A stretch of DNA of 64,000 nucleotides from Atriophallophorus winterbourni (GCA_013407085.1 JACCGJ010020255.1:62001-126000), one strand, 5' to 3'; positions 1 to 12,200 are shown, counted from the stretch's first letter. Numbers and translations are program-made. Notes: generated by a model not told the origin, from the letters alone.

Positions 1-2072
1 CCTCACCGTAAACACGAACCCGTGCCTTTGTAGAGCTGTAATAGGCTCTGATTAGGTTGACGAGCTTTAATTTAACCCCATCCCATAAACAATCACTTTT
101 TACGGAGTCGAAGGCGGCGCGGAAATCAATAAAGCAAGCCATCGTTTGCTGTTGATATCATGCACGGTGCTCGAGGATTCTGCAAGGAGTGAATATTCGA
201 TCTACGCAACCCATCCCAGGGCAAAATCCACTTCGAGTAACTCTGGTGTGCAGATTTCTTTCGGCGGAAAACCGATTAGGCAGGAGCGTTGCAAACACAT
301 TATCAGCGGTGTCGATTAGAATTATTCCGAGGTGATTGGAGCACACAGGTTTATCTCCACGTTTCGGCAGTGGTAAAATGATAGACATTCCCCAGTCTGA
401 TGGGAAAACTTATGTCTCCCAGATCGAACAAAACAGCCCATGTAGCTGAGATAATAATACGTCGACACAGGCCCTAATGAGTTTAACGGAAATTCCTTCC
501 TCACCAGGCGATTTACCATTCTGCATTCGTCGTAAAACACTTGATATCTCGTATTCTGATGGTGCTCCGCAGTTGACCAGGTATTCACAGCTATTTAACG
601 AGGAAGTGAATACTGCATTGATAGATGACGGGCGGTTCAGTAGCCGGCTAAAGTGCTCAGACCACTTATCTATCTTTTAATGCAGGTCAACTGTCATCTG
701 TCCTGACGAATCTCGAGGATTCGTACAAAAACCACAGCTTCCAGATGCTCTGCGAATCAAAGGAAACAGTCGTCCAAAGTCTCCTATATTTGCCGCGGCT
801 TCCATTTCGGATGCAATTTCCGCCCAATATAGCTGACGATCCTTGTGGGCTGATCGTGTAGCAGCTCTTCTTAGGAGGCGATAATCAGATGCACCATGCA
901 TTCGGGCGTCTCTTGCCCGGGCAGAGGACTCGATGGTGTTCTGAGAAATTCAATCTCGTCGGTGACGAGAAGCGGTGCCTAGGATTTTCAGTGCTGCAGT
1001 CTGAGTAGCGGACTTCAGTCTGGACCACTGTTGTAAGACTGATGCATCACTCTCATCCAACCACTCAGCTATATCGTCAATGAGCTTGTTACGTTGGGCC
1101 GGGTTTCCTAACGCTTCCAAGTTTGAGCGCTTTCATGGAGTTTTCCTTTGGCAATTTAGCAAACGAATTCGGAGCTTTGCGCGAACAAATATGTGATCCG
1201 TGCCTGCTGCGTTCTCTGTTTCGTCTTCACAATATAACCTACCGTCAAGCACCGAAAATAATCAACGTGCGCGAATTAGAACATAATCGATCTGGTTCGC
1301 CGTTCTGCCATAATTCGAGTATCATGTGACCAAGTGTTTTTGAGGGTGCTGAAATTAAGTGTTACAGACGCATATGTGATTGTAGGCCGAAAACTCTATC
1401 AGTCGATCGCCATTCGCGCAGTGCTTCCCTAGGAAACATTTTCTCAGTATTCGGTTTGTTGCGGTATCAGCTGATCCTGAATGAGCGTTCCAGTCACCAG
1501 CCCCAATCAGTACGTCTTTCCCAGCAACTCTATTGACTACGAATTGAAGTTGGTTATAAAAGTCATCTTTTGTAGTTTGGTCGGCGGATAGGGTTAAGGC
1601 ATACACCGAAACGACTGTTATAATCAAAAAGTGACTCCTTAGCCCGACCACCGCGATTCTCGGGGATACAGGCATCCGTGACATGAGTGCTGGTTTAGCA
1701 TGGTCGCTGAGCGCTATCGCTACTCCATGCTGACCAGAACCATTCCCGTGCCCACTATAAAAAGCAAATAAGTACGATCGATTCTGGAAACCTTGATCGA
1801 TTTGGACCCGTGTCCTGGAAGGCGGACCTCGGATAGACGAGCAACATCTACTTGGTAGTCCAATGAAGAGCGAATCGTGATTGCTTGACTGTTAACATCA
1901 AGCAGTGTCCGTACGTTTCAGCATCCCAGATAAAATTCCTTACGGATATTCATGGCCTCAGCTAGCTTACTCTTCATTCTAGCCGCTGGGAGAGCCGAGG
2001 GCGCGTCGCGTCTCAGGAACGCCGCAGCAGAGAGCTGAGATATACGTTGAGACATCATCATGAAGTTTATGG
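1..2072 (-). mobile_element. RTE-type LINE, 5' two thirds, decayed, runs off the left edge
   Basis: The minus strand reads an RTE-like endonuclease (1970 down to 1355) followed by the start of the reverse transcriptase down to base 1. Recognisable pieces are a VSVYA stretch and a GDWNAHSG stretch in the endonuclease and an RAAFDSV stretch near base 105. It is collinear with the longer copy at 37619-39712 on the plus strand, and both copies begin at the same point (an AACTTCATGA motif), so 2072 is probably the true 5' end. Several stops and frameshifts break the frame, so it cannot encode a working enzyme. It abuts a Gypsy gag remnant at 2073, which suggests insertion into that older element. 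The rest of the reverse transcriptase lies outside the window. Confidence 0.8.
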
Positions 2073-2563
2073 GGATAGTGTGCAAGTGATGTCTTCAGCA
2101 CCAATTTGTTGAGCAGTCGCGTTCGAATATCAGTGAAACGCTGATATACCAGACTGCATATGAATATCAGGGACTTGAACTGGTCGTCTGTGAGGAACCG
2201 TAACTTGAAACGTTCATATAAGCGATTGACAATGCCCATATGCGTCAAATCGTCGTCAGTGTCGTTCATTTCCAGTTTGAGGCACCTGTAACGAGTGTTG
2301 AAGAGAGATACATGCTTACTGGAAAGTCCAATCAGCGACTTTATCGTCTCATCAAAACGTCTATCCCGAGGATTCTTGGGAATAATCAGGTTGCAGTATT
2401 TATTCAGCTCTGCTGAACCAAGTTTACGTAGCAGCAGCCGGACTTCACATGCATCATCTTGATTAGTAGGTGATAAGTGCCAAAAAAATATGATACACAA
2501 TGGTACAATAAGGCGGACATGAGAATGAATTGACGGTGAGTGAAAATATATTGTCCGACGCAA
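2073..2563 (-). pseudogene. Gypsy-type gag fragment
   Basis: An open minus-strand stretch reads like the gag N-terminal region of Ty3/Gypsy elements of the K02A2.6 type: a KLG..ELNKY segment, an IIPKNPRDRRFDETIKSL segment, then a RLYERFKLR segment, LTDDQFKSLIFICSL and RTRLLNKL. In related elements this region forms the capsid-like part of Gag. The frame continues into the adjacent RTE sequence below 2073, so the apparent 194-codon frame is a chance fusion of two transposons. There is no zinc knuckle or protease next to it. It lies beyond the 3' LTR at 3208-3383, so it probably belongs to a different Gypsy copy. Confidence 0.65.
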
Positions 2564-3207
2564 TTATTCTCAAACACGCATATAAACTTTCACAATGTCC
2601 GAAATACATGGTATTATTTGGTGTCGGGTTAGTTAGGGTCTATGTATGTTACATCAAAACCTGGAACTAGTATTAAATGTACCTTTACTTATTTTATATC
2701 GTTGGGCTTATCTTTACCCCCTTTGGTATAAACATGGTTATCCCTATTGTTTCAATTCAGGTTCATATCGTAAACAAATTTCTCTTTAAAAAATTTCGAA
2801 ACATTTGGAAAAATAATTTTTATGATTACCTATTTCGTACGCTGCTGCACTGTCAGGTTTCCTAGGGTATATGCATGTCTCGTCATAGGTTGGGACTTGC
2901 ATCACATTCGTCTATTTGTCAACATTGCCTTCCATGGAATTTTCTAAACACTATTATGTATATAACTATATTTTATTTCATATGAGGCTTATAAATGTCA
3001 CATTTTTATCCAAACATGCAAAACAAAAAAATCTATCAAAAAATTAAAAAAAAGTAAAACGAAATGAATATCATTATGTTTTTAATGTTCATTTTTATTT
3101 TTGTGAATGATGAACAATTTCACTTTGATTACCTCTCACCATGCTGGTGAAGAGAATTTCTTTCATTATATTCTAGTGTTTTCGAATACCGAACCATCAC
3201 TGAAAGT
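2564..3207. other. AT-rich stretch without a recognised gene
   Basis: The DNA is strongly AT-rich with A and T runs (around 3025-3060 and 3095-3110). A 62-codon plus-strand frame at 2677-2865 is hydrophobic and low in information, and I found no second copy that would support it. Nothing else is recognised here. Confidence 0.4.
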
Positions 3208-3383
3208 GTAGTAGACCAGACTACTACAATAACGTCCCACTAGAGAACGAGAAAAAACGCGAGTTTACTGGAAAATATATTGCAGTAGCCAAATCGTGCA
3301 CAGAGCGGTCACGATGCACGCACGAACAGAAGTTATAATTGTCAATGTCAATGTTTTGATGAGAAAAAACAAGCGATGTTACA
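3208..3383 (-). repeat. LTR of a Gypsy element (3' LTR, inverted)
   Basis: On the minus strand the LTR starts TGTAACA directly after a purine-rich tract (CTTGAAGGGGGGCTG) and ends CTACTACA, about 176 bp. The same start, the same preceding tract and a similar end occur at 6095-6278 and in the element at 55273-57161. The purine tract is the expected plus-strand primer (polypurine tract), which fixes this copy as the 3' LTR of the element whose integrase lies at 3384-4697. Confidence 0.7.
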
Positions 3384-4697
3384 CAGCCCCCCTTCAAGAA
3401 GCCTGGTCAGCGAAGACTTCTTATCCTGAGTTGCCTTAGCTTAGCCCATGCGGGTATCAGGTTACACCGGGTAGAAACGTAGTCTCTCAGCAACCAGTCA
3501 CATAGAAGTCAGCCAGGTCGCTCGGTCTGCGTGCGCAGATCGTCGGTGGTTCTAAAATAGGATGTACGGTGAACCGATCGGGACTAAGCCAAGTAGCGTC
3601 TCCCATGTGAGTGAACGTACTGCCGAGCCGCCTCACACGGCGTGAACAGCTGCTAGCATGATTTTTCCGTTTCGCGTAGTCTTAATATGAATTCAAAATT
3701 AGCAGAAACAGGCTTATTCGTAGGCTTGACAACAAGAACCAGAGGCTTCGAAAACACAGTCCCTTTTCAGAATTTTTTGCGTCCCGAAGAAGGATGGTAA
3801 ACGGCCGTGCCAAGAAAATCGGTTGACGTGTCAATAAGGGCTTTCAAGGAGCTTGTGAGACATGACAGGCGTGTTGGAACAATTATACTCGTTGTTGGTG
3901 GTTGGGGCTAACAGGTGAGTAAAGTCAAGCGTGAGTGGACCAGGAAGGGTGCGCGATTTATTGACATCAGCGGTAGGTGGGTGCGTACCTAAGATGAGAA
4001 AGATAAAGAAAAATCTCTGGTGCATGGGTTTAATGTCACGACCGAGTGATTAGGATAAGGTACAAATAAAGGCACGCGTGTATGCTAAAAGAAATGTAAT
4101 TATCAACTATCTACAACAAAACCAGCTAATCGAACGGGTGCCGTTTGGCACGTTTGGTTACTGTAGTGGCGTGCTCTGGGTTAGCTGTGGGTACAGGATG
4201 GGTAATGACCAGTGGTGCCGGGGTTGGCGTTGGAACATGTGGGATAACTTCTTCGTCTATGACAGCCGGTTTGACTCTGTCGATTGAGACAGTGTTATCC
4301 ATGCCGACACGGTCAATGGCGACCGTCTTAGAGACCGCCAAATTACTCTGAACGGTCCAGTATAAGGAGGGTGAAGAGGCTGCTTCACCATGTCATTTGG
4401 GAGAAAAACATGTGGACAATTAGCCAACTCCTTTAAGACATGTGATGATTTTGCCTGAAGCCGCGAGGGTGATGGGCGAAAACGACCCATGTAATAGCGC
4501 AAGCGCGCCACCTAATCACCGTAAGCGAAAGGTGATTGTTTGTGCGTGGCGATATATTCGCCAGGTAGAGCGATGGCGCGACCGTATGTCAATTCGGCTA
4601 CGGTCCAGTCAATAACTTCATGCGCCATCGATGCCGCCTCAAGCTGCCAGTGAAACCTTTCGACCATCCTATTCGCCGCAAGGTGGTAGCGGTGCTG
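3384..4697 (-). pseudogene. Gypsy (CsRn1-like) integrase 3' part plus 3' untranslated tail
   Basis: Read on the minus strand from 4697 downward, the integrase core end is visible (AANRMVERFH, then ELTYGRAIALPGEYIA). The C-terminal domain follows around 4511-4257 (CPHVFLPNDMVKQPLHPPY, GPFRV) and the typical SIDRVKPA end around 4270. After the coding end comes roughly 700 bases of 3' untranslated sequence up to the LTR at 3383. At least one frameshift separates the two halves of the C-terminal domain. The upstream protease, reverse transcriptase and RNase H are missing: at 4698 the sequence switches abruptly to the LTR of a plus-strand element. Integrase would insert the cDNA, but this copy is dead. 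Confidence 0.75.
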
Positions 4698-4882
4698 TGT
4701 AACAACATTGTTTTACTGTTCATAACAGTTGACCTTGATAACTCACTTTCCGTTGATTCGTTTTCCGTGATGGATTTTGCTGCACCTTCGTGCATCTTTT
4801 GGCTACCGCGATAAACTTTTCATCTCCTGTGCCTTTTCTCGAACATTCTTGAGGACATTATTGTAGTGGTCAGTCCACTACA
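4698..4882 (+). repeat. Left LTR
   Basis: Begins TGTAACAACAT and ends CCACTACA. It is similar along its length to 6095-6278 and 55273-55457 and, inverted, to the ends of 3208-3383. It carries the LTR promoter in related elements, but I see no strong TATA box in it. Confidence 0.75.
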
Positions 4883-4885
4883 AAT

Positions 4886-4900
4886 TGGTGAGCCCGACGT
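4886..4900 (+). promoter_or_regulatory. Primer-binding site, tRNA-Trp-like
   Basis: TGGTGAGCCCGACGT lies four bases after the LTR end. It resembles the tRNA-Trp-complementary primer site that I recall for CsRn1-type Gypsy elements. The copy at 55461-55476 has the same motif with one change (TGGTGAGTCCGACGT). Confidence 0.55.
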
Positions 4901-5189
4901 CATGCACGGATCCTTCGTGTACTACAATTGATAATCCCAATATCCGCGCATAATTCGAGATTGTTCCTGCTACGTCATTTCCCGATTTACATTGACGTTA
5001 TTTCAGGATATTTTTTTACCTCCTTTGACAAGTTTTACATCAAAATGTTATATGCATCACATGACCACACTTGTTAATCAATTCACAAGTCGGGTTAAAA
5101 CACAATCTACATGGCAGACAGTTTACTTTGTTTACTGCTTGCGAGCATCTCGTACATCAAACAACGGATCGTCGGGTAGGTACTCCCTA

Positions 5190-5950
5190 GAGAGACTTTA
5201 CACCAGGATTTTCTCAGTCATTTTACGACTGACATACGATATATCTGAGGTGCCACAATTCCTATCTCTACAACGTGTGTGATGGACTGGCCACGCTCCC
5301 TCAACCTCAGCGAAAACGTTGCACTTCATGTTACCGATGCCTGCTTCGCACAGCTCTGAGACGCCTATTTTTTCATCACACCTCTCCCCTTGCATGGTGG
5401 CTTGGGCAATATCTTTGCAACCTATCGCAAAGCGCTTTCCGACTACTCACCCTGTCTGCTTTTAGACGGCGCATCATTCACACCATACGCAATTTTTCGC
5501 ATTCTAGCATTCGTGCTTGTGTTACGTTTTATACGGAAAAAGCAGTATAGCCGAAAGCCTGTGGTTACGTGCAGCATGACACTTTCATGACAAACACACC
5601 ATATTTGACAATAACCATGCGTACATCAAGTATTGACCCGCAATCCGCCATCTCCACAGTGAGTAGTGTCCGGAACGGCACATCTGCCAATTATGCAGCG
5701 GGTATTTAACAGGTAATTATCGCTTGGTATATCCCGTGCATGGTTTTTTATCTCTTCTCTATAACTCGGTGGTGGCCATAAACTCATGCATCCTAGAGTT
5801 TTTTTCATCTCACTTTTCAGGTACCTATGCACCTCCAGCTTCGGAAAACGTGGCACGCACCACATGCGGATCACCGACGCTTGACAGCATTCTATCCGGT
5901 AACCTGGAATACTTGCATCCTTCGTGTATCATCGACAATCGACTCACGCA
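5190..5950 (+). pseudogene. Gag-like region of the non-autonomous LTR element
   Basis: Several overlapping short frames align with the gag-like region at 55719-56930 of the sister element, base by base rather than in one frame, so both are decayed. The clearest remnant is a zinc-knuckle-like segment around 5821-5890 (a G-K-R-G-T-R-H spacing followed by ITDA), which in the sister copy still shows paired cysteines. The zinc knuckle would bind the element's RNA. No intact product is expected. Confidence 0.45.
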
Positions 5951-6094
5951 GATTAAGTGCCTTGGCTGACTTCGAAGTTACTGGTAGCTGAGAGACTATG
6001 TTCCAGCCTAGAATGACCTGGCACCGCTTGGCCAGTTCAATTGTCAATTTCCGATCAGAAGTCTCCTCTGACCAGACTTCTTGGAAGGGGGCTG

Positions 6095-6278
6095 TGTAAC
6101 AAAAATGTTTACTGTACATAACAATTGACCTTGATAACTCACTTTCCGTTGATTAGTGTTCCGTGATTGCTACCCTGTATCTTTGTGCACCTTTTTGGCT
6201 ACCGCGAAAAACATTTCATCTCCTGTGTCTTTTCTCCGAAATTCTTGGGGACATTATGGTAGTGGTCTGTGCACTACG
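6095..6278 (+). repeat. Right LTR
   Basis: Starts TGTAACA immediately after the purine tract ending at 6094 and ends near CACTACG. It is slightly diverged from the left LTR (for example in its last bases), which suggests an old insertion. Confidence 0.7.
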
Positions 6279-7290
6279 AAAGTGGCTCGAAATCTATTCG
6301 CCCAAGATTTGTTCCGTATGCGATTCACTTTCCTGCAGATAGGGAAAAATCGGCTGGTGAACACATTTTGGTTCGATTTGTCGACAATTCTTCAAGAGTA
6401 TTGGAGTACACAGCGTACCCTACTCCAATGCTATTAACCACACCCTCTCTCATCCCACAATTTCTTGAATTTTCTTATGCTGATGAATTTATGTTCCCTT
6501 TCCAATCTTCTCAACCAATCTTTCCGTAAAGAACGTGAATTGAAGCATATATAATTCATCTATCATTTTTGATGACAACTTAATTATAATTAACTCCACT
6601 CTTGACATAATTACCTTCCATTTGTGTTCTCCATTTTTTTCGCATTCTTGCCATTCGTAAATCATGACAAAATTCAACTGAAACTTTATTGTTATTACAC
6701 ATTAAGATTTTTTCTTACTTACTGTATATTCGTTCCCATTATTGAACGGAAAACATGTTTAAAATTCCCGCTCACTTCGGTCATTTGCACTGTTATATTT
6801 TCTTTTGCTGTTTAAATTTTAATAAACTGATCATGTATTGCTTGTCTTGGATGTACAAAAATATATATCATTATTATTATCATTATTATTATTACAATAA
6901 TATTCCAACTCCGAAATCCTGTGCGTCGCGTGGATCGGCAATGATAACTGGCGAGGCTGAAAATGCGTGCGACGCGTGAATTTCGACGTTAACCGCCGTC
7001 ATTCACGAGGCGCAACAATACATCACTAGCGAACTAAACAGAATGAAGCGCGCTAAATAACTATATTGTGCGCTAAGCATTGATTGAAACTAGCAACAAT
7101 ATAAATGGAAAAACATAAGAAAAGAAAGCGAAATTTCAAATTGCTACACATTAATGATTGCTTCATGTACACTCACCGTGTAATAATCCATTCTTCTATG
7201 CGTTTTTGAGTTCTCTCCAATTCCATCTGAGACAGCCCGTAATCGGTGGAATAAAAGCAATCGGAAGATCTCACAAGGTCTAACCTGGCA
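6279..7290. other. Non-coding stretch with an ATT microsatellite
   Basis: No convincing gene or known repeat. A TCATTATTATT-type simple repeat occupies about 6866-6905. The segment 6905-7060 is less AT-rich and contains several CG dinucleotides around GCGTCGCG and GACGCG. I do not recognise it. Confidence 0.4.
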
Positions 7291-8140
7291 TCGACAAAGA
7301 TATCGAAAATGTGGTTGGTTCTTGCTCCGAGTGCCAACAAGCTGCGAAATCTCCCCCTTGTCAACAAACAATTTCATGGCCGCTCACAAACCAACCGTGA
7401 GATGAAGTACACGTGGATTTCGCCGGTTCAATCGATAATGTATCATATCTCATTATGGTAAACGCTCATTCAACATGAACAGAAATCACTCCATTGAACC
7501 AACCAACTGCAATCGCTACCATCAATTCACTGAAGCAAATCTTCAGTCGACATGGCTTTCCAAAAACTTCATCGTTTCTTACAACGTTTCGCAAATCTTC
7601 TCTACCCTTTATGAACTGTTTTGTAAAGCAAACAGTATGAATCACCTCCAGGATCCGCCCGACAACCTTCAATCCAACGGGCAAGCAGAAGCTTTGTTCA
7701 CACCTTTACACGGGCGCGCTTAAAAGCGCGTTGGAAGTGACAACTATGGAAGTGCTTCAATGTCAGCACCGCATACAGGGTTGCCAAACTAACAGTTGCC
7801 ATCAGATGTCCTTATGAGACGTTAATTGCTCACAACTCTGACGAGTATTCTACCAACTCAAACTGAAAACATAGTAGGAGGTTCTGTGAGAAGCAGTTCT
7901 TCACTAAGTAATGAGACCTATGATTGGGTTCGTGACCATCGCCCGAACTAGAACCCTTGGGTATACGAAAGAGTCATCAATATTGAAGGTTAAGTCCTAT
8001 GAAATGAACGTTCCAGATGGTATATGGGTAATCCATCGCAAACATTCACGTCCTGCACCTAGCAATCCTCAATGCAAACTCAGGGTTGATGCTAGAGTTT
8101 CACTGGATATTTTAGTGGATACATTTGTAATACCTGTCTA
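7291..8140 (+). pseudogene. Gypsy integrase remnant
   Basis: Translated across frames, the plus strand follows the order of a Gypsy integrase. There is a CSECQQAAKSPP zinc-binding end at about 7325, VHVDFAG at about 7408 and YLIMVNAHS at about 7445. Then come FSRHGFP (about 7545), PPDNLQSNGQAEA (about 7655), KSAL (about 7730) and a C-terminal HRKHSRPA segment near 8050. The pattern D..HS...NGQAE is the DDE core with its third acidic residue region. Multiple frameshifts and stops make it inactive. It belongs to a different Gypsy lineage from the 3384-4697 copy, whose end reads SIDRVKPA. It is followed by a probable LTR. Confidence 0.7.
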
Positions 8141-8267
8141 AATCACAGAAAACATTGAAACATCGAATCCAGTTAAAATCACGTGAGGAGTGAGAATTCA
8201 CAAATCGGCAACCAGGTTAACGCTTCACCCAAGTAGGAAAGAGTACGAACATTTTACGAGAAGTTGT

Positions 8268-8577
8268 GTTGGGTGTGGCGTCCTCAGCCATGACACGTGA
8301 GACCATGGTAGGGTCCTTATCCAGATTTTGAGGAATAATTCTGTGACACATTGTAAACTTACGCTCTAATATCCTTAGCGCTGACTTCGCACACACATTT
8401 CTGTTTTCTATATAAATGCTGGCCCTGTCCAGCTCTTGGACATGTGAACCTGGGTCCTTAATTTAGGATTGGCCATTTCATAACCTTCATGTTGTTCTGT
8501 TGTCTGTCTCAGCGGGCTTGGTCTGTTCTATCATCTAATTGATCACCTAGCACAACTGTCTCCCGACTCCGGTACAT
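8268..8577 (+). repeat. Probable 3' LTR of the Gypsy remnant
   Basis: The segment begins TGTTGGGTG and ends GGTACA (TG...CA boundaries). It has a TATATAAATG box near 8411 and a more GC-rich, T-rich second half, as LTRs often do. It follows the integrase remnant at the expected distance, and tandem unit A begins directly after it at about 8580. I see no second LTR copy in the window, so the boundaries rest on composition and position only. Confidence 0.4.
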
Positions 8578-8891
8578 AGCAAGGGCTCTTTTCATACCGT
8601 AATCCTGTGGTTTTGTGAATTAATAACTTGTTTACCCAAAAGTCCTTGGATCATGAATCTTTGGGGCTGTCAGCAGCACAAACATTGGTCATTTATAAGT
8701 CTCCTCGAGTATACACTTCTACAGTCAGTTTGTGATTCTTGGTGTGAACATTTTCAAAAATGGATTCAAATTAAACTTCCACTTATCGCGGAGTTCCGGG
8801 ATATTGTCCCTGCTGAAAGAAATACTTTGTCACATAAAGTGTGTTTGTAATAAAACAAAGTTACAATTTAATTCAATTGGTCTGATTAAAA

Positions 8892-8967
8892 TTCAAATTA
8901 TTTGAAACACCTTGCTGACCATCCAATCAGATTTCAACAAACACTTCCATAGTTCAGTATATAAATA
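8892..8967 (+). promoter_or_regulatory. Promoter of the PAN-like gene, copy A
   Basis: Three elements are lined up before the start codon: the perfect inverted repeat TTCAAATTATTTGAA (8892-8906, 7-bp arms around one base), CCAAT (8923-8927) and TATATAAATA (8958-8967). The same three, at almost the same spacing, precede copy B (37131-37206) and copy C (63758-63831). The inverted repeat is identical in all three, while the surrounding DNA has diverged by 15-20 percent. The TATA-like box lies about 28 bases before the first ATG, so the untranslated leader must be very short. Confidence 0.6.
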
Positions 8968-8994
8968 TTCAACACTGCAAAAATCACAATCACT

Positions 8995-9273
8995 ATGTAT
9001 GCGAAAATGTTACTATTAATTTTGCTTAGTTTGATCATCGGTATTCTCTCAGTTGGAGGAAATGACCAACCAGAACAATCCTCGGGTTGTTTCGCCCTGA
9101 GTTTTTTTCGTTCGCTTCTAAGCATGTGTGACTTGAACAGTTTCAAGTGGATCATCCTTAAGAATCACAAGCACCCTCCGCATACGGATTTCGAACTGGA
9201 AAAGGCAATTTTGGAATGCCAGAAGCAATGCATTCATAATGTTTCGTGCCATGAGTTTACATACTCCACGAAG
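8995..9273 (+). CDS. Exon 1 of the PAN-like gene, copy A
   Basis: Codes for the signal peptide and the first two thirds of the cysteine domain, 93 codons from the first ATG. It ends ACG AAG with the strong donor GTACGT, phase 0, and copy B has the same donor at 37494. The protein-level similarity between copies A, B and C begins at the second in-frame ATG (9007), which is the likelier ancestral start. Confidence 0.75.
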
Positions 9274-12200
9274 GTACGTTATTAATTTAGGCAATTAGCT
9301 GTTTCATTTAATTTGCTTTGAAATACGAAAGTAGTCATTTCACACCCAGCATAGCTGGATATCTTTAATTTTACTGAATGTAAATCTGGTGGAAGGCTGG
9401 GTCTGTTTACTCTAAAATTTACCAGAATTTACTTAAACTAGTTCAATTAACACATTTTCGCCGATAATTATTGTGAATATTGTTTTGCAGTTTCTGGTTA
9501 AAAATATTTTTTCTGGGATTGATTGAACACAAAACTAGCTCAAATAAGTTTTTATGAAATGAAAAAAATTAGCTTGTCAACGTTTGTTACCACTCAAAAG
9601 TAATGAAATACGTCATGCGTTTGTAGCCTAATACAAAAAAATATCTGTACTCATATCACTTGGAACCAATATCAAACTCATTTTGTCGTATGAAATGCAT
9701 CCATACAATCAGGATGGAGATCCAAGTTACACATATTGCAAATATGTGTTGAACGGTGTACACATTACTTGTATGTTGCGTGTTTAGTTTTGCCTTTCGT
9801 GGTCCAATTACGTTGATAATTGTACCTGATTTCATCTATTGAGGATTTGGATGGTGCAACTGTTGGTTCAGGATGATCTCGTTTAGTGCCATGAGCACTT
9901 AAGTTCGCAATGACAAATTTTCTATTGAAATATCATAGAGGATGTTTTGCGATCGTTTCTTTTATATCTGATCCATGCATTCACAACAAGCATGTTCTAA
10001 TGGGCAACGTGTTTCGGAGAGTCGGCAGGAACACCTTGCTAGAAGCTGAGGTGATTGTATAGCTTGATGGAAAACACAGAAAAAACATTTCTTCATGTCA
10101 TCAAATGTTTGATTGAATAAAAATGTGAAATTTGTCAAATTCGCGCTGGCTTGACCGACATTGCGAAATCCGCATCGTTAAGTAGCTACTTGTGTTATTC
10201 TTCTAATACTGTTTTAGAATAAGCTTAACTATTCCGTGCCATTGTGCCGGAGGCAATAGCTTATGGGTTCGCGATTGTATTTGCCGGAAATTATGGGTTC
10301 ACTTTTGTTAGATGGTGCTGGTTTTCGAATGTCTTTTTGAGTGGTACCTTCCAAGCTCACTATTCTTATACGCGAAGAACAATCTAGACAAAAGTAGTTC
10401 AGCGTTGTACGCATTTTCATCACACAGGGCTCATGTCGTGACATTCGCGACCATCAGGTATCGACAGTACAATCGAGATCTGCATACCTTGAAACAGTGT
10501 AAAAACTGTAAACAAGTAGCGTATGTAAATAGCTTCTAGATAGGTTCAACATGATCAACCTGTTCATTTCGAAGACCTCGCGAACAAATAGATGGGGTTG
10601 AAAACATCGTTTCGAACAAAGATCCGCGTTTGCACTCATTTCCATCCCACACACACAAAGCCCACAACCGGTATCGTGCGGTTTGCAGTTCAGATACAGT
10701 ATGATTAGAATTTGCACACAAACATAAATTTTAACACGTCACGGATTTCATTTTTCAACCAAAAGAATCTTCCATCGTTTGCCCGAATAATTAAAGATTT
10801 TAATAAGGTACTGAAAACTAGTTTTCAGAATGGAGAACAGAAAATTGTAATGTTCAAAGTTATTATATTTATTTTGATATTATTCAGAATTAAAAAAATC
10901 TCACTGAACCTAGTCTTAATGTCTCCACCTGATGAGGGCAAACAGCCAGAAACCGGTTCTTTGTATAATTACGAAGGATGAGTAGCACAACTTACTTCTT
11001 CCAATATTTTATAAGTTCCGGAGTTTAGACTAACACATTCAAAGTAGCGCCGTCCTTTTTTTATTTTCAGAGTTGTGATTTGTCCGTCGGTCGCTCAATG
11101 GAACACGAAATAGAAAGTTACGAAATAATTGGCAGTTACGAAATGGCATGTTGTAGTGAGTTATATTGCATTTCGCCGTTGATATTGCCGTTTGTGATTC
11201 ATTCGTTGGATAACAGATAGTTTTATTCACTCACACGTGACCGACCGCATGTTATAAGGGTTTAAACCGATGACCATGAACATAATATCTATTTGCTTGC
11301 ATTTTCGTCACACATCTTCAACTGTTTCAAGCGCATGCGTAGCGAGATCTCACTGTCCATAACTGGTGAGTGCAAACAGCATGAAACCAGCCGTGGGGTG
11401 TGTGATAAATATGCATGCAAATGAGCATATCTGTACAAGATCTTTATGTTGTTTTTGTTTGGCCAACACGTACAAAACTAAAGTCGTGCGGACAGTATCC
11501 TGTCATTTTTTTGATTCGTGTAAATCTATTGGTAATAAAATCGAACAGAATGTTCGAGTAGATACGCGCAAAATAATGGCAAATAATATGAAGAATTTTC
11601 GATTTCGTAAGTTAAGTGTTAGTGATTTCGTGCAATGTTATTTGCTCACTTAAGATAACCAAATTCGATTTGGGGTGTAAGTAGATCATTTTCTGTTAAT
11701 TTACGTTATATTTATAATCCCTTACTAGTTTGCATTAAATTCTATGCTGCTTGACCGAAAACTCTCTAAAACATATCAATTTAATTTTATTGTATTTAGT
11801 TATCTAAAAATCATTGCGGAACTACAAAAAATATAACAAGAAAAAAACGGGATTTGCTGATTCTTGAACAGTTTAGGGATCGCGATAAAATCCGAATAGA
11901 AAAAATTGCTCTCGTTCACTGATTGTGATGATATATATAGATTCATTGGAGTCAGGATGTAGCGTTTCATTTAATGCACGGTTTATGTTCCAAAATTTCC
12001 ACGGGTTGTCTTTTAAATACTTGAATAATACAGTTTTATATATTATGTTGGTTAGTAAAGATCATGAACATGCTTAAGTTAGAATCTGACATGAATCCAT
12101 CAACGTTTGAAAGATGGCAACAGATGTGGTTTTGTGCTACTGTTCAGTGTAACGGAATAGAGTGAAACTCAACGGTTCTACACGCAAATACAAACATTTT

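Larger units (their letters stand above)
4698..6278 (+). mobile_element. Non-autonomous LTR retrotransposon with both LTRs and no pol
   Basis: A 185-bp left LTR (4698-4882) and a right LTR of about 184 bp (6095-6278) share start, end and most internal sequence. The left LTR is followed by a primer-binding-site-like sequence and the right one is preceded by the purine tract TTGGAAGGGGGCTG. The 1.2-kb interior holds only a broken gag-like region (about 5190-5950) and an untranslated 3' tail that matches the tail of the Gypsy element at 3384-3490. There is no protease, reverse transcriptase or integrase. A second copy with the same truncated layout sits at 55273-57161, so this looks like an amplified deletion derivative that depends on a full-length relative. 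I see no clear target-site duplication. Confidence 0.75.

Noticed and set aside
1979..2563. 194-codon frame as a host gene
   Set aside because: It is a chance fusion of a Gypsy gag fragment with the 5' end of an RTE LINE.
4698..4882. Target-site duplication around the 4698-6278 LTR element
   Set aside because: The five bases on either side do not match.
8653..8850. Open frame upstream of gene A, in a region conserved in units B and C
   Set aside because: The DNA is conserved but the frame is not: indels shift it in B and C, so it is more likely distal promoter sequence.
11366..11653. 95-codon cysteine-containing frame in intron 2
   Set aside because: The aligned sequence in copy B (about 42770-42980) does not keep the frame.
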